Assembly: GCF_900110705.1 (NCBI RefSeq)
Contig: NZ_FOEJ01000002.1
Location: 372,001 to 436,000 of the forward strand
DNA length: 64,000 nt
Reading direction: 5' to 3'
From: Loktanella sp. DSM 29012
GTDB taxonomy: Bacteria; Pseudomonadota; Alphaproteobacteria; Rhodobacterales; Rhodobacteraceae
The position numbers and the translations under genes are program-made. This document shows, piece by piece, positions 37,434 through 46,300 of this stretch (position 1 is the first letter of the stretch; the number at the start of each line of letters is the position of its first letter). The notes beneath the pieces are model-generated. The model was not told the origin of the DNA, did not search any database, and saw nothing but the letters and a program-made list of their open reading frames with translations.

Positions 37434-37570
37434 GGGTCGGTGATCCTTCACTCAAGGGTTATTCGGTGATCCGTGTAATGGGCGCGCCAAACCGCCGCAA
37501 GCGCTGCGTGGCTTGCGCCAGAACGCCACCTGCGCCATTTAGGAGGCGCACCAGACAGAAAGAGCCCGCC

Positions 37571-38629
37571 ATGCCCCTGACACCGCGCCAGCAAGCGACC
37601 TACTGGGGGATCGCCATCGTCGCTTTCCTGCTCGCGCTCTTTGCGTTGGGCAATGTCATCATGCCGTTTCTGCTGGGCGGTGCGATTGCCTATGTGCTGG
37701 ACCCGGTCGCGGACCGGTTGCAGAAACTGGGGCTTAGTCGGGCGCTGTCCGTTGCGATCATTTCGCTGGTGGCGCTGCTGCTGTTCGTGCTGTTGATCCT
37801 GCTGGTGATCCCGACGCTGATCCGACAGGCAAACGATCTGGTGCAGATTGCGCCGACCCTGTTCGAAAACCTGCAAACCTGGCTTGCGGCACGGTTCCCT
37901 GACCTGCTGGTCGAAGGCAGCACGATCCGCACGCAGCTGGACAATATCGGGGCGATGATCCAGTCGCGCGGCGGGCAACTGCTGGAAACCGTGTTGTCGT
38001 CGGCCTTGGGTCTGGTGAACGTCGTCGTGTTGCTGGTCGTCGTGCCTGTGGTCGCGATCTACCTGCTGGTCGACTGGGACAACATGGTCGCCCGGATCGA
38101 CGAGATGTTGCCGCGCGATCATGTCAGCACGATCCGCACACTGGCGAGCCAGATCGACCGCACGCTGGCCAGTTTCATCCGGGGTCAGGGCCTCGTGTGC
38201 CTGATCCTGGGCACCTATTATGCCATCGCGCTGGCGCTGGTGGGGTTGAACTTTGGCCTTGTCGTCGGGGCCGTGGCAGGCGCGCTGACCTTTATTCCCT
38301 ATGTCGGTGCCGTCGTGGGCGGCGGGTTGGCCATGGGCCTTGCGCTGTTCCAGTTCTGGGGCGACTGGCCGTGGATCATCGCGGTCTACGCCATTTTCCA
38401 GTCGGGTCAGTTCGTCGAAGGCAATATCCTGACGCCGAAACTGGTCGGGTCCTCTGTCGGCCTGCATCCGGTCTGGTTGCTGTTCGCGCTGTCGGTCTTT
38501 GGGTCGTTGTTCGGATTTGTCGGCCTGCTGGTCGCCGTGCCTGTGGCCGCTGTGATCGGGGTTCTGGCGCGCTTTGTCCTCGACCGCTACCGGCACAGCA
38601 CGCTCTACCGTGGCACGTCAGAGGATTGA
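37571..38629 (+). CDS. perM: AI-2E/PerM-family transporter
   Basis: A 352-residue membrane protein with about eight helices. It belongs to the TqsA/PerM (AI-2E transporter, UPF0118) family, seen in NVIMPFLLGGAIAYVLDPVA, the repeated LV-rich helices and the conserved IPYVGAVVGGGLAMGLAL segment near the C-terminal helices. Members export small molecules or ions; most are uncharacterized. It lies 3 bases before hdaA, an arrangement widely shared in alphaproteobacteria. The upstream start candidate at 37466 overlaps the proS leader and is not used. Confidence 0.85.
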   Translation: MPLTPRQQATYWGIAIVAFLLALFALGNVIMPFLLGGAIAYVLDPVADRLQKLGLSRALSVAIISLVALLLFVLLILLVIPTLIRQANDLVQIAPTLFENLQTWLAARFPDLLVEGSTIRTQLDNIGAMIQSRGGQLLETVLSSALGLVNVVVLLVVVPVVAIYLLVDWDNMVARIDEMLPRDHVSTIRTLASQIDRTLASFIRGQGLVCLILGTYYAIALALVGLNFGLVVGAVAGALTFIPYVGAVVGGGLAMGLALFQFWGDWPWIIAVYAIFQSGQFVEGNILTPKLVGSSVGLHPVWLLFALSVFGSLFGFVGLLVAVPVAAVIGVLARFVLDRYRHSTLYRGTSED

Positions 38630-38632
38630 GCC

Positions 38633-39295
38633 ATGGCCGAGCAGCTGATCTTTGATTGGCCGGTGGGTGTCTCGCTCGAGGCGGCGGATTTCTTTGTCTC
38701 GCGGGCGAATGAAACCGCGTTTCGCATGGTCCGCGACCCGGCCCGCTGGCCGCAAGGCAAGCTGCTACTGGTCGGTCCCGGCGGCGCCGGCAAGAGCCAT
38801 CTGTCGCGCGTCTTTGCAGCAATGCAGGGCGCGCGGATCGTGACGGCAGACGCCATCGCAGGGCTGTTTCCCGATACCGCCCTGGTGGTCGAAGGCGTCG
38901 ACAGCCTGACACCGGACCAGGAACCGGACCTGTTTCACCTGCACAATCACATGATCGCGCACGGTCTGCCGCTGCTGATGACCGCGCGCAGCCTGCCGGG
39001 CACATGGGGCATCGTCCTGCCCGACCTCAACAGTCGGATGCAGGCAACAACCCCGGTGCGCATCGCCCCCCCCGACGATGCCCTGCTCGAGGCGCTGTTG
39101 ATGAAACTGTTTGCCGACCGGCAGATCCTCGTGCCGCCCACGCTCCCCCGTTACCTAGCGTCGCGCATCGACCGGTCCTATCTGGCTGCGCAGCGCATCG
39201 TGGCCGCACTGGACAGTGCAGCACTTGCCAGCGGCAAATCCGTCAGCACCCGCATGGCGGCCACCCTTTTGGAACAGGACGCGACCCATGGCTGA
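38633..39295 (+). CDS. hdaA: Hda/HdaA-type regulator of replication initiation
   Basis: A 220-residue AAA+ protein of the DnaA-related Hda type. It lacks the DNA-binding domain IV and begins MAEQLIFDW, which includes a beta-clamp-binding QLIF stretch. Walker A is GPGGAGKSH. The Walker B region VVEGVDSL is unusual in having EG rather than DD/DE. Conserved arginine-finger region and sensor residues follow ([14 protein letters not shown]). Hda with the loaded clamp stimulates DnaA-ATP hydrolysis. It is transcribed with perM upstream and overlaps the start of ppk by 8 bases. Confidence 0.88.
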   Translation: MAEQLIFDWPVGVSLEAADFFVSRANETAFRMVRDPARWPQGKLLLVGPGGAGKSHLSRVFAAMQGARIVTADAIAGLFPDTALVVEGVDSLTPDQEPDLFHLHNHMIAHGLPLLMTARSLPGTWGIVLPDLNSRMQATTPVRIAPPDDALLEALLMKLFADRQILVPPTLPRYLASRIDRSYLAAQRIVAALDSAALASGKSVSTRMAATLLEQDATHG

Positions 39296-41504
39296 TGACT
39301 GTCACACGGACGCCATGGAAGGCCGCGATACAGCGCCAATGACTCAGGCAGATTTCCTTACCTCCCCGCTTCCCGACCCTGTCACGCTCGACATCGACCT
39401 GACCGGCCCCCACCGCTTTGTGAACCGTGAGCTGTCGTGGATCGGTTTCAACATGCGCGTGCTGGAAGAGGCGGAAAACCCCCGTGTACCCCTGCTGGAA
39501 CGGCTGCGGTTCCTGTCGATCTCGGCCACCAACCTGGACGAATTTTACACTGTCCGCGTCGCGGGTCTGCGCGAACTGGCACAGGCGGGCAATACAACCC
39601 CGGCGATGGACGGGCTGACACCCGTGGAACAGCTGGCGCTGATCGATTCCGCGGCGCGCGATCTGATGGCGCGCCAGCAGACCATTCTCGACACGCTGAC
39701 CACCGAAATGGCGGCTGCCGGTATTGCACTGCTGAATGCAAATGACCTGTCCAAGGCCGACATCGCCTTTCTCGAGGAATTCTTTCTCGATCAGGTGTTT
39801 CCCGTGCTGTCGCCTCTGGCGATTGACCCCGCCCACCCGTTCCCGTTTCTGCCGAACGAAGGGTTTGCGCTGGCGCTGCAACTGGATCGCAAGAACGACA
39901 AACGGTCGTTGCGCGCCTTGCTGCCGGTGCCCGCACAGATCGCCCGGTTCGTGCGCCTGCCGGGCGAGGGCCACCGTTTCATCCCGCTCGAGGAATTGCT
40001 GCTGCAATTTGTCGGGCGGCTCTATCCGGGCTATGGCATCAAGGGGCATTGCGCCTTCAAGGTGCTGCGTGACAGTGACCTCGAACTCGAAGAAGAAGCA
40101 GAGGATCTGGTCCGGGAATTCGAAACAGCACTGAAACGCCGCCGGCGTGGCGAGGTCGTGCGGCTCAAGATATCTGCAAATGCCCCCGCGGGCCTGCGCG
40201 ACCTGATCATGGACGCCCTGCCCGTGACCGAGGCCGAAATCGTCGCCGTAGACGGTCTGATCGGCATCGCCGATCTGTCGGAACTTGTTCTGGACGACCG
40301 CCCGGATCTGTTGTGGCCGCTGTTTTCACCCCGTGTCCCAGAACGGGTGCAGGACCACGAGGGGGACATGTTTTCCGCCATCCGGCAAAAGGACATGCTG
40401 CTGCACCACCCCTACGAGACGTTCGACATGGTGGTGCGGTTCCTGGCACAGGCCGCACGCGACCCCAATGTGGTGGCGATCAAACAGACGCTTTACCGGA
40501 CCTCCAAACGTTCGCCCATCGTCGAGGCCCTGTGCGAGGCCGCCGAGGACGGCAAATCCGTCACGGCGCTGGTCGAGCTCAAGGCCCGTTTCGACGAGGC
40601 CGCCAACATCCGCCAGTCACGCAGGCTGGAACGGTCGGGCGCACACGTCGTCTATGGTTTCCTGAACCTGAAAACCCACGCCAAGATCAGCACCGTCGTC
40701 CGGCGCGAGGGCGACCGTCTGGTGACCTACACGCATTTCGGCACGGGCAACTATCATCCGATCACGGCCAAGATATACACCGACGTGTCCCTGTTCACCT
40801 GTGACGCCAAACTGGGGCGTGATGCGAACAAGGTGTTCAACTACCTGTCGGGCTACGCCCAGCCCGAGGCGCTGGAAAACCTGTCCATCGCGCCCATCGA
40901 CCTTAAATCCACGATCCTTACCCGCATTTCCGAGGAAATCGGCTATGCCAAGGCCGGCAAACCCGCGGTCATCTGGGCCAAGATGAACAGCCTCATCGAA
41001 ACCGACGTGATCGACGCCCTCTATGAGGCATCGCAGGCGGGGGTCCGGATCAATCTGGTCGTGCGCGGGATCTGCGGCCTGCGGCCCGGCGTCGCCGGGC
41101 TGTCCGAAAACATCCGCGTCAAATCGGTGGTGGGACGCTATCTGGAACATTCGCGCATCGTCTGTTTCGGCGGGGGTCAGGGCCTGCCCAACAAAAAGGC
41201 GCGGGTCTACATCAGCTCTGCCGACTGGATGAGCAGGAACCTCAACCGGCGGGTCGAGACGCTGGTCGAGATCACCAACAACACGGTCAAGGCCCAGATC
41301 GTCAGTCAGATCATGGCGGCCAATCTGGCCGATGTCGCACAAAGCTGGATCATGCAGCCTGATGGCAGTTTCGCGCGGGCAACCATCGCCGACGGTGAAT
41401 TCGCATTCAACTGTCACCGGTTTTTCATGGAAAATCCGTCGCTCTCGGGGCGGGGGTCTGCCGGTGCGTCCGATGTGCCGCAGTTGACACACGACGACGA
41501 CTGA
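39288..41504 (+). CDS. ppk: Polyphosphate kinase
   Basis: A 738-residue PPK1-type enzyme that makes polyphosphate from ATP at the membrane. It has the N-terminal [20 protein letters not shown], the conserved [15 protein letters not shown] and the phosphohistidine region [11 protein letters not shown] (His483 or the nearby His is the phosphorylated residue). The [21 protein letters not shown] segment is the C-terminal PLD-like domain. The ATG at 39288 overlaps hdaA by 8 bases; a second ATG at about 39339 would skip an unconserved leader. It is followed by ppx, giving synthesis and breakdown side by side. Confidence 0.96.
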   Translation: MADDCHTDAMEGRDTAPMTQADFLTSPLPDPVTLDIDLTGPHRFVNRELSWIGFNMRVLEEAENPRVPLLERLRFLSISATNLDEFYTVRVAGLRELAQAGNTTPAMDGLTPVEQLALIDSAARDLMARQQTILDTLTTEMAAAGIALLNANDLSKADIAFLEEFFLDQVFPVLSPLAIDPAHPFPFLPNEGFALALQLDRKNDKRSLRALLPVPAQIARFVRLPGEGHRFIPLEELLLQFVGRLYPGYGIKGHCAFKVLRDSDLELEEEAEDLVREFETALKRRRRGEVVRLKISANAPAGLRDLIMDALPVTEAEIVAVDGLIGIADLSELVLDDRPDLLWPLFSPRVPERVQDHEGDMFSAIRQKDMLLHHPYETFDMVVRFLAQAARDPNVVAIKQTLYRTSKRSPIVEALCEAAEDGKSVTALVELKARFDEAANIRQSRRLERSGAHVVYGFLNLKTHAKISTVVRREGDRLVTYTHFGTGNYHPITAKIYTDVSLFTCDAKLGRDANKVFNYLSGYAQPEALENLSIAPIDLKSTILTRISEEIGYAKAGKPAVIWAKMNSLIETDVIDALYEASQAGVRINLVVRGICGLRPGVAGLSENIRVKSVVGRYLEHSRIVCFGGGQGLPNKKARVYISSADWMSRNLNRRVETLVEITNNTVKAQIVSQIMAANLADVAQSWIMQPDGSFARATIADGEFAFNCHRFFMENPSLSGRGSAGASDVPQLTHDDD

Positions 41505-41579
41505 GCCGGTCGGGTCAGGCGTTGACAGCAGCCCTCCATATCCCGATTGATGGGGTCCGACCAACGGGGATGCGGACCA

Positions 41580-43166
41580 ATGACCGAAACCGAAACCGAG
41601 GCCACGATCGACTGGGGCCCGTTTGGCCGTCCACTGTTCGATGGTGAATCGGCCCAAAGCCTCAAACGGGTCGGCGTCGTCGACGTGGGCTCGAACTCGG
41701 TTCGTCTCGTGGTGTTTGACGGCGCGGCACGCAGTCCCGCCTATTTCTACAACGAAAAAATCATGTGTGCGCTGGGGGCGGGCCTGTCGGAAACGGGGCA
41801 CCTGAACCCCGAGGGCCGCGTGCGCGCCCTGTCCGCCATCCGCCGCTTTGCTGCATTGGCCCAGGGAATGGGCTGCGGCCCGCTGACCGCCGTCGCCACC
41901 GCCGCCATGCGCGAGGCCAGCGACGGTGCGGATTTCCGGGCAGAGGTCGAACGCGAAACCGGCGTGAAACTCTGGGTCATTTCCGGCGAAGAAGAGGCCC
42001 GCCTGTCCGCGCAAGGTGTCCTTTTGGGATGGCCCGGCAGCTATGGTCTGGTCTGCGATATCGGCGGGTCCAGCATGGAACTGGCCGATCTGGCCGAAGG
42101 CCGCGTTGGCCGCCGCGTGACCTCGCCCTTGGGCCCGCTGAAACTGCGCGAGATCAAGGGGGGCACCAAGGCGGTCAAGGCCTACATCAAAACCGTCGTG
42201 GCAGACTTGCACGACCAGATGGACAACCAGACGGGTATGCGCCTGTTTCTGGTCGGCGGCAGCTGGCGCGCCATCGCTCGTGTCGACATGGAACGCCGCG
42301 GCTATCCGCTGACCGTTCTGCACGAATACCGCATGACCGCACGCCGCATCGGGGCCACCGCAGACTATATCAAGGCATCCGACCTGCAGGATCTGCGCGC
42401 CCGATGCGGCATATCCGACAGCCGCATGTCGCTGGTGCCCCTGGCGGTGCTCGTGCTCAAGGAACTGGTGCGGGTGTTCAAACCCAAGGATGTGGCGATT
42501 TCGTCCTATGGTATCCGCGAAGGCATGCTGTTCGAACAGATGCCCCGCGAATTGCGCGAACGCGATCCCCTGATCGAGGCCTGCCGCTTTGCCGAGGCCA
42601 AGGATGCCCGCCTGCCCGGCTTTGGCCGGTTGCTGTATGATTTCATCAAACCGCTGTTTCCCCGCGCCAACTGGCAGCGTCTGCGCATCATCAAGGCCGC
42701 CTGCCTGCTGCACGATGTCAGCTGGCGCGCGCATCCCGACTATCGCGGTGAAATTACCTTTGACAACGCGACCCGCGCCAACCTGGGCGGACTGAAACAT
42801 TATGAACGGGTGCTGCTGGGGCTGGCCCTGATGAAACGCTATTCCGGCAAGACGCCGGACAGCCGTTTTGACGATCTGTTCGCGCTGCTCAAGCCCGACC
42901 AGATGCGCGAGGCGGACATCATCGGCCGCGCCATGCGGTTCGGTGCAATGCTCTGGCTGGACGGAAACCGCCAGCCCGGGACATTCAAATGGAGCCCCAA
43001 GAACAAGGAACTGACACTGACACTGGACGAGGACGCGCGGCCCCTGTTCGGCGAGGTCGCGGAATCACGCCTGAACGCATTGGCACAGGCAATGGACGCG
43101 ACCCTGACGGTCCGGTTCAAGCGTCACAGCTCGACATCACCCAACGCGTCCTCTGGCGGCACATAG
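41580..43166 (+). CDS. ppx: Exopolyphosphatase / GppA-type phosphatase
   Basis: A 528-residue enzyme of the Ppx/GppA family. It shows GVVDVGSNSVRLVVFDG (phosphate 1 motif), TAVATAAMREAS, CDIGGSSMELADL (phosphate 2), then VGGSWRAIAR and YGIREGMLFEQM. The C-terminal half is the HD-like domain (LLHDVSWRAHPDY) typical of longer exopolyphosphatases. The ATG at 41580 is used, with a weak GGGGAT before it. The 3 prime end overlaps the convergent small secreted-protein gene by 43 bases. It degrades polyphosphate made by the upstream ppk. Confidence 0.93.
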   Translation: MTETETEATIDWGPFGRPLFDGESAQSLKRVGVVDVGSNSVRLVVFDGAARSPAYFYNEKIMCALGAGLSETGHLNPEGRVRALSAIRRFAALAQGMGCGPLTAVATAAMREASDGADFRAEVERETGVKLWVISGEEEARLSAQGVLLGWPGSYGLVCDIGGSSMELADLAEGRVGRRVTSPLGPLKLREIKGGTKAVKAYIKTVVADLHDQMDNQTGMRLFLVGGSWRAIARVDMERRGYPLTVLHEYRMTARRIGATADYIKASDLQDLRARCGISDSRMSLVPLAVLVLKELVRVFKPKDVAISSYGIREGMLFEQMPRELRERDPLIEACRFAEAKDARLPGFGRLLYDFIKPLFPRANWQRLRIIKAACLLHDVSWRAHPDYRGEITFDNATRANLGGLKHYERVLLGLALMKRYSGKTPDSRFDDLFALLKPDQMREADIIGRAMRFGAMLWLDGNRQPGTFKWSPKNKELTLTLDEDARPLFGEVAESRLNALAQAMDATLTVRFKRHSSTSPNASSGGT

Positions 43167-43501
43167 GCGGGCGCATCCGGGGCGCGCCGAATGATGATAT
43201 CGCCGTTCGGCAGGATTTCGGGGTTTTCATAGTTACCGATATAGTCGATCCGGGACATGATCTCGGCCAGGGCCGGGCCCATTTCCTCGCGCAGCATCTG
43301 CAACGCGGGGCCCACGTTATCGGCCAGATCCTGCAATTCGCGGATCGCGGGATCCGCCTCGCGCAGCAGACCGCGCAGGAACAGCTTGGCCCCCTCCTCG
43401 ATCAGGTCGCGTCCGCCGGTATCGGCATCGGCCTCCGCCTCTTGGGCGACGGCAGGCAGGGTGGACAGGGTCAATACAGCAACAAGGATGAGATGTTTCA
43501 T
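43124..43501 (-). CDS. Small secreted protein, conserved in the group
   Basis: A 125-residue protein with signal peptide MKHLILVAVLTLSTLPAVAQ and an acidic mature part (EAEADADTGGRDLIEEGAKL). A helical middle region and a short beta end (EILPNGDIIIRRAPDAP) follow. Such proteins are often annotated as AAA family ATPases by error; there is no Walker motif. It follows the endonuclease-family gene by 34 bases on the same strand and overlaps ppx convergently by 43 bases. The function is unknown. Confidence 0.8.
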   Translation of the reverse strand: MKHLILVAVLTLSTLPAVAQEAEADADTGGRDLIEEGAKLFLRGLLREADPAIRELQDLADNVGPALQMLREEMGPALAEIMSRIDYIGNYENPEILPNGDIIIRRAPDAPAYVPPEDALGDVEL

Positions 43502-43535
43502 AACTCAGACATGGGGGCCCCCACGTGATTTTCAA

Positions 43536-44537
43536 TCACACCATCAGATCCAGCGTGACCGGGAAATGGTCTGACGCCAGTAACAAGGCCTCGCGCAGTG
43601 ACGTATCTGCAAAAACCTCTGGATCATCAAATGGATGCCAGATGCGCCATACAGGCTGCGTCGCACGCAAGGCAGGGCTGACCATGATGTAATCCAGCAG
43701 CGCCGACAGATAGGGGCCATCGTTCGGTCTGAACCGGGCCGTCGCAGGCCGCGCACCATTGCGGCTGCCCAAGGCCAGTTGCGCATGCGGGTCATGCAAA
43801 GGCATCCTGTCCCCTTGCGTCCCCAGCACGATTTCCACGCCGGATTGCCCGAATTCGACCTCGTATTCGTCCAGCCCCGGCCCGTCGTTGAAATCGCCCA
43901 GCACCACCAGCCGGGCCGCAGGATCGTCCCGCAACATCTGGTCCACCCGTCGGCGCAGCCACAGGCATTGCGACAGTTGCTTGCGCCGGTTTGCAACCCC
44001 GACACGGGCGCGTTGGGCCGCCGTATCGCCGTGGGCCGCCTTGGATTTGGAATGCACACCGATCAGCGACAGCGCTGCGCCGTCCCTTGGCGTATAGACC
44101 AGTTCCAGCGGCGGCTTTGACCAGACGGCATCGATGTCATGGCCGTTCAGCGTCACGGTCAGGGAACGGTCGAACCGGGGGGCCGCGTTGTCGGACAGCG
44201 GGCGGTGAACCGCACGACCGCAGTCGGGATCGAACATCAGCGCGATTTCCTGCCGCGTGTCATTGGCAAAACCGATCAGGGCCGCGCGTTGTCGCAACCC
44301 GTAGTGGTCCGCAAAATTCCGCAGTGCCGCCGCCCCGCTGCGACGCGACGACGTATCGGGGGCCTCGATCACCATGATGGCGTCGGCGTTCATCGTCTGC
44401 AGGACATGGGCAATCGCATCGGCCTGATCGCGGCGGGTCACATCCCAGCGTTTCGACCAGCCGTCATCGCGCACCAGCGCGCCTGCGTCATCGAACAGTG
44501 CATCGAACCAGGCAACGTTCCACGTGGCCAGCCGCAT
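43536..44537 (-). CDS. Endonuclease/exonuclease/phosphatase family protein
   Basis: A 333-residue DNase I-fold protein. It begins MRLATWNVAWFDALFDD, with the metal-ligand Asn in TWNVAWF and the Glu in IMVIEAPD. LIGVHSKSKAAHGDTAAQRA and VVLGDFNDGPG follow, and the catalytic SDHFPVTLDL is at the end. The fold cleaves phosphodiesters in DNA, RNA or lipids. No signal peptide is visible. Its ATG shares one base with the stop of the TerB/DnaJ gene (TGATG). The substrate is unknown. Confidence 0.88.
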   Translation of the reverse strand: MRLATWNVAWFDALFDDAGALVRDDGWSKRWDVTRRDQADAIAHVLQTMNADAIMVIEAPDTSSRRSGAAALRNFADHYGLRQRAALIGFANDTRQEIALMFDPDCGRAVHRPLSDNAAPRFDRSLTVTLNGHDIDAVWSKPPLELVYTPRDGAALSLIGVHSKSKAAHGDTAAQRARVGVANRRKQLSQCLWLRRRVDQMLRDDPAARLVVLGDFNDGPGLDEYEVEFGQSGVEIVLGTQGDRMPLHDPHAQLALGSRNGARPATARFRPNDGPYLSALLDYIMVSPALRATQPVWRIWHPFDDPEVFADTSLREALLLASDHFPVTLDLMV

Positions 44538-45217
44538 CACCCGGTCCCGGCGTTGATCTGCTCCCATGCGCGGTTGATCGCGATCAGGCGTTTTTCAGCC
44601 AGCCGGACGGCCTCTTCGGGCACGCCGCGAGCCAACATGCGGTCAGGATGTGTCTCGCGCACCTGCGCGCGCCAGGCGGCACGCACCTCTTCGATCGGTG
44701 CATCGGGCGAAACACCCAGCACATCATAGGCGTCGCGGTCCGCGTCAGCCACGAACTGCGCCCTGATCCGCGCGAACCGGCGATCGTCGAACCCGAATAT
44801 TTCGGCCACCCGCGCCAGAAACGCATCCTCGGCCGGGTGATAGTCACCATCGGCCATCGCGATGTGAAACAGACCCTCCATCAGGTCCGACAGCGGGCCC
44901 TCGGCCCCACGAAACATCGACGCGATCTTGGTGGCATAGGCCTCGAACCCCGCGACATCGGTGCGCGCCATGTTGAACAATCGCGCGGCATGCGCCTCTT
45001 CTGAGGCGGGGATGTGGAACACCTCGCGAAAGGCCGCGACCTCGTTGCGGGTCACCTGCCCGTCCGCCTTGGCCATTTTGGCACCCAGCGCGATCACAGC
45101 GATGGTAAAGGCCACGGACCTGTCAGGCGGCGTGCGCAGCAGATCGAACACCGTCGCCAGCCCCTCGCCCGCGCGCAGGGCCGCCAATGCGTCAGAGATT
45201 CGGGACCAGAGCGACAT
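44537..45217 (-). CDS. TerB-like and DnaJ-domain protein (DjlA-like)
   Basis: A 226-residue protein. Residues about 30-140 form a TerB (tellurite-resistance/DjlA) helical domain (AFTIAVIALGAKMAKADGQV, VFHIPASEEAHAARLFNMAR). Residues about 160-226 form a J-domain with the DnaK-stimulating HPD in RETHPDRMLARG. Unlike E. coli DjlA, no N-terminal membrane helix is seen, so it is probably soluble. It is part of the run of genes downstream of mcm, with a 10-base gap to the GNAT gene, and would recruit DnaK to unknown clients. Confidence 0.88.
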   Translation of the reverse strand: MSLWSRISDALAALRAGEGLATVFDLLRTPPDRSVAFTIAVIALGAKMAKADGQVTRNEVAAFREVFHIPASEEAHAARLFNMARTDVAGFEAYATKIASMFRGAEGPLSDLMEGLFHIAMADGDYHPAEDAFLARVAEIFGFDDRRFARIRAQFVADADRDAYDVLGVSPDAPIEEVRAAWRAQVRETHPDRMLARGVPEEAVRLAEKRLIAINRAWEQINAGTG

Positions 45218-45227
45218 GCCCCGATGT

Positions 45228-45698
45228 CTACAACATCTTGGTCAAAAGAATAAGGTCGATCCAGCGATCGAATTTGCGCCCCACTTGCGGAAGGGTCGCG
45301 ATTTTCACAAACCCCAGTTTTTCGTGAAAGGCCACCCCTGCTGGATTTTCGGCGCTGCACCCGGCCCATAGGGTATGGATGCCCGCGGCGCGTGCGTCTG
45401 CGCACAGCGCATCCATCAGTGATCGCCCCAGCCCCGCACCCCGCGCGGCGGGTGCCAGATGCACTGTGTGTTCCGCCGTATGGCGATACCCGTCACCGCC
45501 GCGAAACGGGCCATAGGTGGCAAAACCTGCGACCAACCCACCGGTTTCGGCCACCAGCACGGGGCGCGTGGCAATCAGATCAGCAATGGCCTGCGGTGTC
45601 TTTTCGATTGCGGTAAACGTGATGCCTGTCTCGCGGATGATCGGGTTCCAGATCGCGCAGATCGCCGCGGCATCGGCGCGGGTCGCGGCCCGGATCAT
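45228..45698 (-). CDS. GNAT-family N-acetyltransferase
   Basis: A 156-residue acetyltransferase. It begins [20 protein letters not shown], with the acetyl-CoA-binding segment LAPAARGAGLGRSLMDAL and the AGCSAENPAGVAFHEKLGFV region typical of phosphinothricin/methionine sulfone N-acetyltransferases. The amine substrate is unknown. Its ATG overlaps the stop of the VOC gene (ATGA). The real role could be detoxification of an amine or amino-acid analogue. Confidence 0.88.
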   Translation of the reverse strand: MIRAATRADAAAICAIWNPIIRETGITFTAIEKTPQAIADLIATRPVLVAETGGLVAGFATYGPFRGGDGYRHTAEHTVHLAPAARGAGLGRSLMDALCADARAAGIHTLWAGCSAENPAGVAFHEKLGFVKIATLPQVGRKFDRWIDLILLTKML

Positions 45699-46300
45699 CC
45701 CAGCGTCCTGACCCCGTCCGGCGTGCGGATCGTGGCACGAAACCGTGGCGCACCAGCGGCATAGATCACCCGTGGGTCGTCCAAGGCCAGATCGCGACCC
45801 AATGCCTCGGCCTGCGGGTGGTGCACCTCCCAGCCGATCAGGGTGCAGCCCCGGTCGGTCAGTGTTTCTGTCGGGTGCGCCACCCCGTCACCCCAGCGGA
45901 TCAGCGTGGGACAGGCCCCCTGCAGGGGCAGGCCGCCGTCATCAGGCACGGTGATGTCCCACCGCAACGCGCCGCGTTCCAATGGCACGATGGCACCGAC
46001 GTCCGCAGGCGCATCCGCAATCGCGCCTTTCAGATCGTCCGTCCTGCAAATCCAGTTCGCACAGCGCGGCGGCCCGGCAAAGGCATCCAGCGCGAACCAC
46101 GCAGGGCGCGTGCGCTGCGCGTCCGGATCCAGCGCAATCACCTCGAGGTAGGTGTCGCCCAGCGCCAGCAGCGTGTTGTGCGTGCCGAAGGCCGCGTGTT
46201 TGCCCCCTGGCTGCAACGGAACGCCCAGCGTTTTTTCCACCCATGCCGTGCCTGCATCGAGGTCGGTACAGGCAATCGCGATATGGTCGAGGGTCAGCAT
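45695..46300 (-). CDS. VOC-superfamily glyoxalase-like protein
   Basis: A 201-residue protein of the glyoxalase-like domain type (PF13468 style). It begins [20 protein letters not shown] with the usual His ligand, then [20 protein letters not shown] with the Glu ligand. It immediately follows the methylmalonyl-CoA mutase gene and could be mistaken for methylmalonyl-CoA epimerase. The short epimerase is a different, about 135-residue VOC protein, so I do not call it one. A dioxygenase or hydrolase role is possible. Confidence 0.8.
   Translation of the reverse strand: MLTLDHIAIACTDLDAGTAWVEKTLGVPLQPGGKHAAFGTHNTLLALGDTYLEVIALDPDAQRTRPAWFALDAFAGPPRCANWICRTDDLKGAIADAPADVGAIVPLERGALRWDITVPDDGGLPLQGACPTLIRWGDGVAHPTETLTDRGCTLIGWEVHHPQAEALGRDLALDDPRVIYAAGAPRFRATIRTPDGVRTLG

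Noticed and set aside
40617-42800. A 727-residue open frame on the minus strand
   Set aside because: It lies opposite ppk and ppx, which have full conserved motifs; the frame has no recognizable domain.
45695-46300. Methylmalonyl-CoA epimerase next to mcm
   Set aside because: The VOC protein is longer (201 residues) and of the glyoxalase-like PF13468 type rather than the short epimerase type.
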